Source of the DNA: a virus
Virus record (IMG/VR): IMGVR_UViG_3300042446_003067
Location: 1 to 27,794 of that record
Direction: 5' to 3' (one strand)
DNA: 27,794 bases
Shown: positions 20,646 to 27,744 of the stretch, in pieces
Position numbering within the stretch: the stretch's first letter is position 1
How the letters are laid out: every line of letters starts with the position of its first letter
The notes under the pieces: generated by a model
The model's database searches: none
The model's input: only the letters and a program-made list of their open reading frames with translations
What the model was told of the DNA's origin: nothing
Position numbers and translations under genes: made by a program

Positions 20646-22337
20646 ATGGAAAGAAAGAAAAAAATCGTATTACACTCTAATTCATGTTTAGCGAATACAG
20701 GTTTCGGTAGGCACATGAAATTTTTATTATCTTATCTTTTTCGTACAGGTAAATATGAATTGGTAGAATATGCCGGAGGTTCTTTTACTTGGAGTGATAA
20801 TAATTGCAAGTCAATGCCTTGGAAATGTTATGGGTGTCTACCAGATAACCCTAGAGAGTTGGATCAGTTTCGAGGGGACGCATCTAAAATGCAAGCTATT
20901 CAGTATGGAGATTATAATATAAACAGAGTCCTTGAAACAGAAAAACCTGACGCTTTAATAATGTTGGAAGATATATGGGGTATGCCATATTTTGATAAGC
21001 CTTGGATTAATAAATTTCCTCATGTTTTCTGGACTCCTATTGATTCTCTTCCTTTATTAAAAGTTTTTAAAGAACAGAAAGATAAATTCGGAAATCTTTG
21101 GGTCAAAGCTCAGTTTGCTAAAGATGCTTTGGCAGAGCAAGGAGTAGACTCTGAATATATGCCTGCTCTTATCGAGGATAAGAATTTTAAAATATTATCA
21201 AAAGAAGAAAAAAAATCTATTCGAAGAAAATTTGGGATAGCAGACAATACTTTCCTATTCGGTTTTGTTTTTAGGAATCAATTAAGAAAGCTCGTAGGTA
21301 CTTTAATTGAAGCTTTTTCTATTTTTAAAAAATCACATCCTGAAATTGATTGTAAATTGTTTTTACATACAAATTGGTCGGAGGGATGGCGCATTCCTGA
21401 ATTTATAGAAAGGTTTGGAGTAAAAAGGGAGGATGTTTTAACAACTTATATATGTTCTTGTTGTAGAGATGTATCTGTAAAGCCTTTTTTTGGTCAAGAG
21501 TTGAGTTGCCAAAATTGCCAATCTGAAAAAAAAGTCAATACTACAAATGTATCTGTAGGGGTAGAAGAGAAGGATTTATGTGAACTATATAATATGTGCG
21601 ATGCTTATATTCATCCTGCTACAAGCGGAGGATTTGAGATGCCTGTTTTGGAAGCTCTATTTTGTGGTTTACCTGTAGCTACTACTAATTACTCTTATGG
21701 TACTAATTTTACAGTAAATCCTGAAGTCTTTCCTCTCGATTTCACATTATATAGGGAGCATGGATCTCAGTTTGATAAAGCTCAAGTCTTACCATCTTCA
21801 ATAGTTGAATTCATGGAAAAAATAACTTCTATTTCCAAAGAAGAGAAAGATAAGAAAGGTTACAATCTAAGACAATGGGCTTTAGAAAATTTTGATGGAA
21901 ATAAAATTTGTGCTAAAATCGAGAAGTTCATAGATGATCTTCCTTTCACTGATTATGATTTTTCTTTTAATAAAGAAACTCAAGATGAAGGTCAAAGTAA
22001 AACTCTCCCTATAGAAGATATAATAGATTTTGAAAGTAGCAAAAAAAGAATTCTATATGTAGAAGATGGCAATCTAGGAGACTGCGTCGATTCTATTGCT
22101 GTTTTACAAAGACTGGAAACAAAATTCCCTAAATCAGAATGGGATTATTATGTATCAACATTATTCCCTCAAATGTTTGAGCATTTGGATTTTATTAAAA
22201 AAGCAATACCTTGTAGTCCAGTCTTCGATGATGTTCTTGGAATGGAAGGCGTAGAGAATCATAAGGGATTTTTTGACATGGCATTCCATCCGAAAATAAC
22301 AAGGAATTGTGTAGATTTCATGAAAAATAATTTTTAA
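20646..22337 (+). CDS. GT4 glycosyltransferase with zinc-ribbon insertion and N-terminal half of a GT9-like domain
   Basis: 563 aa in two parts. Residues ~1-430 are a GT-B, GT4-type transferase: GFGRHM near the start, LFGFVFRNQLRKLVGTLIEAF, CDAYIHPATSGGFEMPVLEALFCGLPVATT in outline. The EX7E motif has lost its first Glu (Gly328) but keeps Glu336. Between them is a CxxC-x14-CxxC insertion (Cys270, 273, 288, 291), a probable zinc ribbon not usual in this family. From about 468, KRILYVEDGNLGDCVDSIAVLQRL resembles the GDxxxxxpxL N-terminal half of GT9 heptosyltransferase-like enzymes; the matching C-terminal half is in the next gene. It probably glycosylates phage or host components; donor and acceptor are unknown. 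Confidence 0.7.
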   Translation: MERKKKIVLHSNSCLANTGFGRHMKFLLSYLFRTGKYELVEYAGGSFTWSDNNCKSMPWKCYGCLPDNPRELDQFRGDASKMQAIQYGDYNINRVLETEKPDALIMLEDIWGMPYFDKPWINKFPHVFWTPIDSLPLLKVFKEQKDKFGNLWVKAQFAKDALAEQGVDSEYMPALIEDKNFKILSKEEKKSIRRKFGIADNTFLFGFVFRNQLRKLVGTLIEAFSIFKKSHPEIDCKLFLHTNWSEGWRIPEFIERFGVKREDVLTTYICSCCRDVSVKPFFGQELSCQNCQSEKKVNTTNVSVGVEEKDLCELYNMCDAYIHPATSGGFEMPVLEALFCGLPVATTNYSYGTNFTVNPEVFPLDFTLYREHGSQFDKAQVLPSSIVEFMEKITSISKEEKDKKGYNLRQWALENFDGNKICAKIEKFIDDLPFTDYDFSFNKETQDEGQSKTLPIEDIIDFESSKKRILYVEDGNLGDCVDSIAVLQRLETKFPKSEWDYYVSTLFPQMFEHLDFIKKAIPCSPVFDDVLGMEGVENHKGFFDMAFHPKITRNCVDFMKNNF

Positions 22338-22338
22338 T

Positions 22339-23487
22339 ATGCTTAATAAAATATTTCAACATTGTGGGTTAGAAGACTCTATTCCTAAAGAAGAATTTCC
22401 TGAAAACTTTTATCCTGTACCTTCTGATTATATAGTATATCAAACAGGGTCAGAAAAAAAATCTCAAATATATGATTATAGTTCAGAAGTCATTCCTATG
22501 ATTCATGATTTTCTGAGAATTACAGGGATTCAAGTTATTCAAGTCGGAGATAAAGAAGATCCCTCTGTTTTAAGTTCTTTAGATTTGAGGTCAGCCTTAA
22601 GTGTAAGGCAATTAGCTTATGTAATTAAAAATAGTAGACTTTGTATTACTTCTAATCAACTCACGGCTAAATTATGTAGAGTTTATAATAAAGATTTAAT
22701 TCTTCTTGGGAGTAATTATCCTAGTAAACATGTAGTTCCTTCTTTTGATAAGGTTCTTTATATTGAGCCAGAATTAAAAACTGCGAGATGGAATTATAAA
22801 AAAGACGAATGGCCAAAGACTATAAATACTATAAAGCCAGAAGTAATAGCTAATGCAATTTTAGATAAAGTAGGAATTACAGATTCTGTAAATTATAAAA
22901 CATTATATATTGGAGAAAAATTTGGTCCTAGATTTTTAAATTTTATTCCAGAAGGAATTTTTCCTAAAGAACTAATTAATACGCCTTTTAATATACGCCT
23001 TGATATTATTGATAATCAAGAATATCTATCTCCTATTTTAAATATAACACAGGCAGATATAACAACTAAAAAACCTTTAGATTTAAACTCTTTAAATATT
23101 AAAAATATAAGATCTATTGTTTACTTTTGTGATAAAGATTTTGATGTTAATTTTATTAAAAGTTGCATTTCTAATCTTATAAATTTAGTTGTTATCTGTT
23201 GTAATGATGACTTATTGAATGATTTAAGACTTGAAACTCTAGGTATATGTACTGTATATAAGAAATCAAAAGAAAAACCTCTTGACATACTAGAAAAAGA
23301 TGCTATGTTATTTAAATCAAATAGAGTTTATATAGCTCGTGGAAAAACATATGCGTCTATTTATCATTATAAAAATGATTTAGACTTCAAATCTTTTCCT
23401 GTAGAACTAAAAGAAAGCTTTATGAATGATGAAGATTTCTTGGAGAACAAAGATTATACTTTAATATTTAAAAATGAATCTAAATAA
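22339..23487 (+). CDS. C-terminal half of a GT9-like transferase plus an unknown domain
   Basis: 382 aa, starting one base after the previous stop, in a different frame. Residues ~30-160 read as the second Rossmann domain of a GT9-type enzyme: SDYIVYQTGSEKKSQI, GIQVIQVGDKEDP, ALSVRQLAYVIKNSRLCIT, DLILLGSNYP. These complete the N-terminal GT9 half at the end of the upstream protein, so the two polypeptides probably pair. Residues ~190-382 (LYIGEKFGPRFLNFIPE..., then IRSIVYFCDKDFDVNFI and NLVVICCNDDLLNDL) form a further alpha/beta domain I cannot name. The frame directly upstream has a stop (TGA at 22321), so a frameshifted fusion is possible only within about 12 nt. The last 14 nt overlap the next gene. 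Confidence 0.6.
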   Translation: MLNKIFQHCGLEDSIPKEEFPENFYPVPSDYIVYQTGSEKKSQIYDYSSEVIPMIHDFLRITGIQVIQVGDKEDPSVLSSLDLRSALSVRQLAYVIKNSRLCITSNQLTAKLCRVYNKDLILLGSNYPSKHVVPSFDKVLYIEPELKTARWNYKKDEWPKTINTIKPEVIANAILDKVGITDSVNYKTLYIGEKFGPRFLNFIPEGIFPKELINTPFNIRLDIIDNQEYLSPILNITQADITTKKPLDLNSLNIKNIRSIVYFCDKDFDVNFIKSCISNLINLVVICCNDDLLNDLRLETLGICTVYKKSKEKPLDILEKDAMLFKSNRVYIARGKTYASIYHYKNDLDFKSFPVELKESFMNDEDFLENKDYTLIFKNESK

Positions 23488-23794
23488 AATATTTACCAAT
23501 AAAAACAAGTGGTTACAAAATGGGAGAGCATTAAATAAAGATGGCTCTAATTTCTCTTTTACTAGAAAATGGAAAGAGGATGTAAAGGAGCCTATCTGCT
23601 TTTCTCTGCATGGCGCAGTTACTTATTTTTCAGAGCCAGAATCTCAATCTCGCTCTAAGGTAATGTCTAAATTATCAAAAGCTATTGGATTGTATACAGG
23701 TAAAAACTTTTTTGTTGCACAGTTCAATGATAGTCCAGATACTTCTTTCGAAGATATCTTGAATGTTATAAAAATTTACAACAAGCTACAGTAG
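23474..23794 (+). CDS. DUF6197-like protein (106 aa)
   Basis: 106 aa. KWLQNGRALNKDGS, CFSLHGAVTYF and FFVAQFNDSPDTSFEDIL match the DUF6197 layout (W.qGxxx.D..G, then CL.GAi, then hxxWND...T.edV) with Asn for Trp in the last. The family is small, alpha/beta, of unknown function, and is found in phages and bacteria. It overlaps the previous gene by 14 nt and lies six bases before the next, so it is co-translated with the glycosyltransferase genes, but no functional link is known. Start at 23474 with no SD. Confidence 0.55.
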   Translation: MNLNKIFTNKNKWLQNGRALNKDGSNFSFTRKWKEDVKEPICFSLHGAVTYFSEPESQSRSKVMSKLSKAIGLYTGKNFFVAQFNDSPDTSFEDILNVIKIYNKLQ

Positions 23795-23799
23795 AAGTT

Positions 23800-24654
23800 A
23801 TGCTAAAGTCTAGTAATCATTCTGATATTAAAGACTCTCAAGAAGAACCTTCCAAAAAGTCTTCTAAAAAAAGAGTTATTGCACCTGCGAAAACAGGTTT
23901 AGATTCTCCTCTTTTATTTGTTCAGCCTGAAGATGGCATTTTTAAACCATTGAGAAACGAAGCTGGTCTTTTAAATAATATCAATTATCCTTTAAAGTCT
24001 AATGGTCTTATAGATTGGAGGAAACTTATTCCAAGGGAGCATATTGTATTGAATAAATACAATTTCGCTGCAAGGGCTATTCCATTAGATGATTTAAGTC
24101 AGGAGGATATTGATCGACTTATAGATGAATCCCCAGAAGAAGATCTCGTTATTAAATTAGCAGGATTTAGAGAATTGGCGTCTATTAGAGGTTACTCTTT
24201 GATTGACCCTATTCCAGTATCTTCGTCTGGAGATAGTGTTACAATGAAAGTTGTAATTAAATGGATACCTAATATAGAAAACCCTTTGGAGATGACAGTA
24301 GGGGCCACAGCTAATGCTTCTATCTCTAATACTGATGAAAAGTTTTCTAAATTTCTAGAAACTATCGCTGAGAACAGGGCTTTCATTCGAGCTGTTAGAC
24401 ATTCTTTGGGAATTATATCTCTAGGTCAAGATGAGATGAAACAAGAAGACGTGAAAGCTGAAGCTCAAACTGTAAAAATACAATCTTTGTTATCTCAGCA
24501 TTTAGATAAATATGCTATGGATATTTTCTCTCTGAAAGATTTAGTTTCTATAGAAGGATTTGAATGGAATCCTAAGTGGACTACTATTGAGAGAATTGAT
24601 CCAGCCGCAGCTATGAGTTTCATTACTATTTTAAAATCTAAATATAATAAATAA
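23800..24654 (+). CDS. Conserved phage protein, possible ssDNA-annealing (Rad52/Erf-like) protein
   Basis: 284 aa. After a Ser/Lys-rich disordered start (about 1-30) comes a conserved domain: DWRKLIPREHIVLNKYNF, EEDLVIKLAGFRELASIRGY, strands VTMKVVIKWIP, and LETIAENRAFIRAVRHSLGI with GQDEM. The pattern (K.AG...LA..RGY, beta-strands, then AExRAxxRAVR) resembles phage single-strand annealing proteins of the Rad52/Erf type, which would suit a recombination-driven phage. The match is by pattern only and is modest; an unrelated phage DNA-metabolism protein remains possible. Its stop overlaps the next start (TAATG). Confidence 0.4.
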   Translation: MLKSSNHSDIKDSQEEPSKKSSKKRVIAPAKTGLDSPLLFVQPEDGIFKPLRNEAGLLNNINYPLKSNGLIDWRKLIPREHIVLNKYNFAARAIPLDDLSQEDIDRLIDESPEEDLVIKLAGFRELASIRGYSLIDPIPVSSSGDSVTMKVVIKWIPNIENPLEMTVGATANASISNTDEKFSKFLETIAENRAFIRAVRHSLGIISLGQDEMKQEDVKAEAQTVKIQSLLSQHLDKYAMDIFSLKDLVSIEGFEWNPKWTTIERIDPAAAMSFITILKSKYNK

Positions 24655-25220
24655 TGTTTTTAACTACTTTCCATCCGCATCAAAACGAGGAGAATTTAAG
24701 AAAATTTATTGAAAAAAGTAAAACTGAAATAGTAGTTTTATCTTATAAACCTTTGCAAGATATTTCATATGGTCTAGTTACTTTCAGAAATATTCCTCCT
24801 CAAGATGAGGCTTTAAATATTTTTCTTTCTGTATTGTCTTCTGATCAAATCGAAAGTAAAGATTTCACATTAATAGATTGGGAAATTATAAATTTGTATT
24901 CCTCTTTGGAAACTGAAATCTCTAAATTAAAAATGACAGAACAGGGATTTGAAATTATACAAGAGAATGTTACAGTTCAAGATTTTAGACTTCATCCTTA
25001 TCTGGGCAATCTCTTAAAGATTTGTCATGATCTGAAATTATCTGGAGTGGATAGACTTTTTTCTGAAAATCCTTTATTGATTCTCCCTAAAATTTTAAGG
25101 GGAGAAAAGACTAAACTGATAGAAGCTTTAAGTCAATTTTCTGTAATTAGAGAGTCTTTTAAAAATCAAAATTTTTGCGGTTGTATTCCTATTTTTAATT
25201 CTCAATTCTCAATAAAATGA
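24654..25220 (+). CDS. Hypothetical protein (188 aa)
   Basis: Not recognised. 188 aa, mixed alpha/beta at the start (FLTTFHPHQNEENL, EIVVLSYKPL, YGLVTFRNIP) and mainly helical afterwards (NIFLSVLSS, LLKICHDLKLSGVDRLF, LIEALSQFSVI). Two Cys near the end (FCGC) could be redox or metal-binding. No catalytic motif is evident. It is coupled to the preceding gene by TAATG and to the sigma-like gene by ATGA, so it may be part of a recombination/transcription unit. Function cannot be assigned. Confidence 0.5.
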   Translation: MFLTTFHPHQNEENLRKFIEKSKTEIVVLSYKPLQDISYGLVTFRNIPPQDEALNIFLSVLSSDQIESKDFTLIDWEIINLYSSLETEISKLKMTEQGFEIIQENVTVQDFRLHPYLGNLLKICHDLKLSGVDRLFSENPLLILPKILRGEKTKLIEALSQFSVIRESFKNQNFCGCIPIFNSQFSIK

Positions 25221-25669
25221 TCCTAGAAGAAAAAGTAAAAAACTTTTGTTTAACTGGAGATTATTCTATGGGTAAGGATATACTAGAACAGTCTTATAAA
25301 TTAGCAAATACTATTGTTTGTAATAAATATAAAAATTTTGGATATACAGAAGATTTATTATCTGAATCTCATGACGCTATAATTTCTGCTATTTACGCTT
25401 TTAACCCTGAAAATAAAACTAAATTTTTAACATTCTGTTCTGTTTGCATTAATAACAGAATACAAAATTTTATAAAAAGAAAAAAAGTATCTTATAAATA
25501 TGTTTCAAACCAGAAAGATAAATCTTTTTCTGATTTAGAAAGTCTAGATATTTTGAATTCTTTGAAAACCTTAAGCGAGAATCATTTCAACTGCTTGACA
25601 AAAGGAGAAGGGTCTAGATCAATGAAATTTAGAGCAAAAAGAAAACTTATAAATGGTATAATAGATTAA
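25217..25669 (+). CDS. Sigma-70 region 2 protein (gp55-like candidate)
   Basis: 150 aa. Residues ~21-90 follow sigma region 2: DILEQSYKLANTIVCNKYKNF, GYTEDLLSESHDAIISAIYAF in outline (EDLxxEgxxGLxxAixxFdp), NPENKTKFLTFCSVCINNRI (Fxp..g.kFxTYAxxxIrxxI), then a basic NFIKRKK. Region 2 binds the RNAP beta' clamp helices and the -10 DNA. No clear region 4 is seen; the short C-terminus (LDILNSLKTL, then RSMKFRAKRKL) may be a remnant or clamp-contact tail. The size and single-domain form resemble T4 gp55 (~185 aa), the late sigma factor, but a truncated ECF-type sigma is also possible. The only TATAAATA box in an intergenic gap lies at 20628. Start in an ATGA overlap. Confidence 0.72.
   Translation: MILEEKVKNFCLTGDYSMGKDILEQSYKLANTIVCNKYKNFGYTEDLLSESHDAIISAIYAFNPENKTKFLTFCSVCINNRIQNFIKRKKVSYKYVSNQKDKSFSDLESLDILNSLKTLSENHFNCLTKGEGSRSMKFRAKRKLINGIID
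25654..25662 (+). promoter_or_regulatory. Extended -10 promoter candidate
   Basis: TGGTATAAT (TGn plus perfect TATAAT) lies within the 3' end of the sigma-like gene, 10 nt before the ATG at 25673. No -35 match is seen; extended -10 promoters may do without one. Predicted leader is about 3-5 nt. Confidence 0.4.
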
Positions 25670-25672
25670 TAT

Positions 25673-25999
25673 ATGTCTGAAAATAAAAATCAAATAGAAA
25701 ATGTGCTTGAACTCATAGAACAAGTTTTTCCTAGTACTGCGGAAAAAATATCTACGATAGCATTTGTTAATTGGCATAATATTCTTAATCATTCATCTTT
25801 AGAAGGAATGGATGAAAAAGAAATTTTATTCTGCTGTAATTTAATTTTATCTTTAGCATCTGTTCATTTCTCTGATAAAAACAAAGATCTAAATGAAATT
25901 TCTGAAAAACTAAAAGAAGTTTCTTTCGAAGATACTATCTCATTTCTTCAAGATGATTCTGATGAAGACGAAGATGAAGATGAAGAAAATTTTTTATAA
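25673..25999 (+). CDS. Hypothetical protein with poly-acidic tail (108 aa)
   Basis: 108 aa. Two or three amphipathic helices (ENVLELIEQVF, EILFCCNLILSLASVHF, LNEISEKLKEV), then an Asp/Glu run (DDSDEDEDEDEENFL). The helix pattern (EKEILFCCNLILSLASVHF...L..IS.KLKE) is loosely similar to the paired acidic proteins at 19178 and 19549, making a third relative possible but not proven. Such tails occur on nucleic-acid mimics and on partners of basic proteins. It follows the sigma-like gene, with a possible extended -10 promoter of its own. Confidence 0.5.
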   Translation: MSENKNQIENVLELIEQVFPSTAEKISTIAFVNWHNILNHSSLEGMDEKEILFCCNLILSLASVHFSDKNKDLNEISEKLKEVSFEDTISFLQDDSDEDEDEDEENFL

Positions 26000-26004
26000 A
26001 ATAG

Positions 26005-26403
26005 ATGAGTAGAATATCTTGGGAAGAATATGCTTTAAAATTAGCGGAAACAGCCTCTATAAGATCTGAAGATCCTTATTTAAAAGTTGGAGCTTGTGTC
26101 TTAAGGCATGATAATAGTGTCGCTGGATTAGGGTATAACGGATCTCCTCCGGGATACGAGATAGATTGGTCAGATAGGGACTCTAGAAGACCATTCGTAT
26201 CTCATGCAGAGAGATCAGCCCTTCGCTACTGTAAGCCCGGAGAAGCGAAATTAATAGCCATTACGCTGTCTCCATGTCAACATTGTATTATGGACATTGC
26301 AATGTTCGGAATAAAAAAAGTTGTTTTTAGAAATTTCTATGAAAGAGATGAGAAATCTTTTGAAATAGCCCACAAATTCAATATAGAAATGATTCAAATT
26401 TAG
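26005..26403 (+). CDS. dCMP deaminase
   Basis: 132 aa, deoxycytidylate deaminase family. WEEYALKLAETASIRSEDPYLKVGACV is the typical opening in outline; the zinc site is SHAERSAL (His67, catalytic Glu69) and LSPCQHCIMDIA (Cys91, Cys94). GYNGSPPG is a standard substrate-loop motif of dCMP deaminases. It makes dUMP from dCMP, feeding the ThyX encoded at 6.5 kb. It is somewhat short (most are 150-190 aa). TATAAA ends four bases before the ATG, though this overlaps the previous stop codon. There is no SD. Confidence 0.92.
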   Translation: MSRISWEEYALKLAETASIRSEDPYLKVGACVLRHDNSVAGLGYNGSPPGYEIDWSDRDSRRPFVSHAERSALRYCKPGEAKLIAITLSPCQHCIMDIAMFGIKKVVFRNFYERDEKSFEIAHKFNIEMIQI

Positions 26404-26431
26404 TTGACGGATTAAAAATTTTTTGTATATT
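26404..26431 (+). promoter_or_regulatory. Putative leaderless promoter of the RNA ligase gene
   Basis: TTGACG (26404-26409), 16-nt spacer, TATATT (26426-26431), then five bases (TAATT) and the ATG at 26437. A canonical start 6-7 nt after the -10 box would fall on the A or T of the start codon, so the mRNA should be leaderless. Confidence 0.55.
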
Positions 26432-26436
26432 TAATT

Positions 26437-27726
26437 ATGACACTCTCTACTTCTAAAGATTATAATTCAAATTATTTAGCTCAAATTTTAAAATTGGATT
26501 CTGTTTACCCTCACCCAAATGCTGATAAATTGCAATTGGCAGAGATACAGAATTCAGTAGTTGTTACTGACTTAACTTCTAAAGTCGGTGATATTTACGT
26601 GTATTGCCCTGTTGAAAGTCAAATCTCTTCTAAGTTTTTATCTTGGAGTAATTCTTTTAGAGATCCTCTTTTAAATCAGGATAAAACTATCAAAGGCTTT
26701 TTTGATGCTAAAGGCAGAGTCAAAATGATAAAATTGAGAGGAGAATATTCTAATGGGTATATTATCTCTTTTGAAAAATTTTCCGAATTTGTTTCTAGTG
26801 AATACGGTGTGTTTTTAAAAGATGTCGAAGAGAATATTTCTTTTGATACAATTTGCGGTGAATTATTTATTTCTAAATATGAGCCTCCTATTCAAGAAGG
26901 TAGTTCTCCATCTCCAAAAACAAAAGTTAAAAAATTTGATAGATTAGTAGAGAATCAATTCAGACTTCATTCTGATACAGAAAACTTGAGAAAAGAAATC
27001 TATAAGATTAATCCTGAAGATTATATTTCTATTACAAATAAATATCATGGAAGCAATGGCGTTGTAGCTAATGTTTTAATCAAGCGCCGTCTTTCTCTCT
27101 TAGAAAAGATTGTTAAGCTTCTAGGGTTCAAAGTGTCAGAAGAAGAATATGGGATGCTATATGCTTCTAGAAATGTAATCAAAAATAAAGATATTGCAAT
27201 TGGAGTTTCAAAAGGGTTTTACAAAGAGGATATTTGGAAGTCTGTTGCTGATGAAGTTTACCCAAAACTAGATAAGGGTATCTCTGTTTATGGAGAAGTA
27301 ATTGGTTGGGTAAATGGTCAGTCAATGATTCAAACTCCATATGATTATGGGATTCTTAAGGGTCAAAGAGATTTTCTAGTATTCAGAATTGATTATACTA
27401 ATCAAGATGGAGAAGTTATTTCTTTTTCTCATGAACAAATTCAAGCTTATTGTAAGAAGAAGCAGTTAAAAACTCCAGAAACTTACTATTATGGAAAAGC
27501 TAAGGATTTATTTGATATCCCTTCAGACTCTCCTGAATGGGGTAAAACTTTCTTAAAAAGATTAGAAGGTCAGTATCTAGACAAAATAGATCCTTTGTGT
27601 TCTACTAATCTCCCAATGGAAGGCATAGTTGTTTCTCGACAAGTCCCTTTTAAATGGGAGGCTTATAAACTCAAGGATCTTAAATTCTTAGGATTAGAAA
27701 CTCAATTATTAGACAATGCAGAGTAA
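26437..27726 (+). CDS. RNA ligase with N-terminal OB-like domain (DraRnl-like)
   Basis: 429 aa. Nucleotidyltransferase motif I is KYHG (Lys202 to Gly205 in ITNKYHGSNG), the KxHG variant seen in the Deinococcus DraRnl group of RNA ligases. Further motifs are YASRNVI, SVYGEVIGWVNG (III), MEGIVVSR (IV) and EAYKLKDLKFL (V). About 190 residues precede motif I and contain a likely OB fold (VYPHPNADKLQLAEI, VGDIYVYCPVE), as in DraRnl; the first strands even recall tRNA-binding EMAP/MetG-like domains. It probably seals RNA breaks, perhaps repairing tRNAs cleaved by host defence nucleases (established for phage T4, inferred here). No polynucleotide kinase is in view. It has its own likely promoter. 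Confidence 0.85.
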   Translation: MTLSTSKDYNSNYLAQILKLDSVYPHPNADKLQLAEIQNSVVVTDLTSKVGDIYVYCPVESQISSKFLSWSNSFRDPLLNQDKTIKGFFDAKGRVKMIKLRGEYSNGYIISFEKFSEFVSSEYGVFLKDVEENISFDTICGELFISKYEPPIQEGSSPSPKTKVKKFDRLVENQFRLHSDTENLRKEIYKINPEDYISITNKYHGSNGVVANVLIKRRLSLLEKIVKLLGFKVSEEEYGMLYASRNVIKNKDIAIGVSKGFYKEDIWKSVADEVYPKLDKGISVYGEVIGWVNGQSMIQTPYDYGILKGQRDFLVFRIDYTNQDGEVISFSHEQIQAYCKKKQLKTPETYYYGKAKDLFDIPSDSPEWGKTFLKRLEGQYLDKIDPLCSTNLPMEGIVVSRQVPFKWEAYKLKDLKFLGLETQLLDNAE

Positions 27727-27744
27727 AATATTTAAACTGTAAAT

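Noticed and set aside
559-24386. Open frames on the - strand (for example 10763-11128, 7906-8205, 19827-20135, 24192-24386)
   Set aside because: Each lies opposite a recognisable or well-packed + strand gene, shows no protein motifs, and has no spacing that fits an operon. They are shadows of the coding strand.
3647-25602. Many further TTGAC boxes (for example about 3647, 6407, 13789, 17559, 23281, 25597)
   Set aside because: They lie inside coding sequence with no -10 box at 16-18 nt followed by a start codon; in this AT-rich genome such 5-mers are frequent by chance.
25960-25996. Short tandem repeat (GAT/GAA codons)
   Set aside because: It is the poly-Asp/Glu tail of the 25673 protein, explained by coding.
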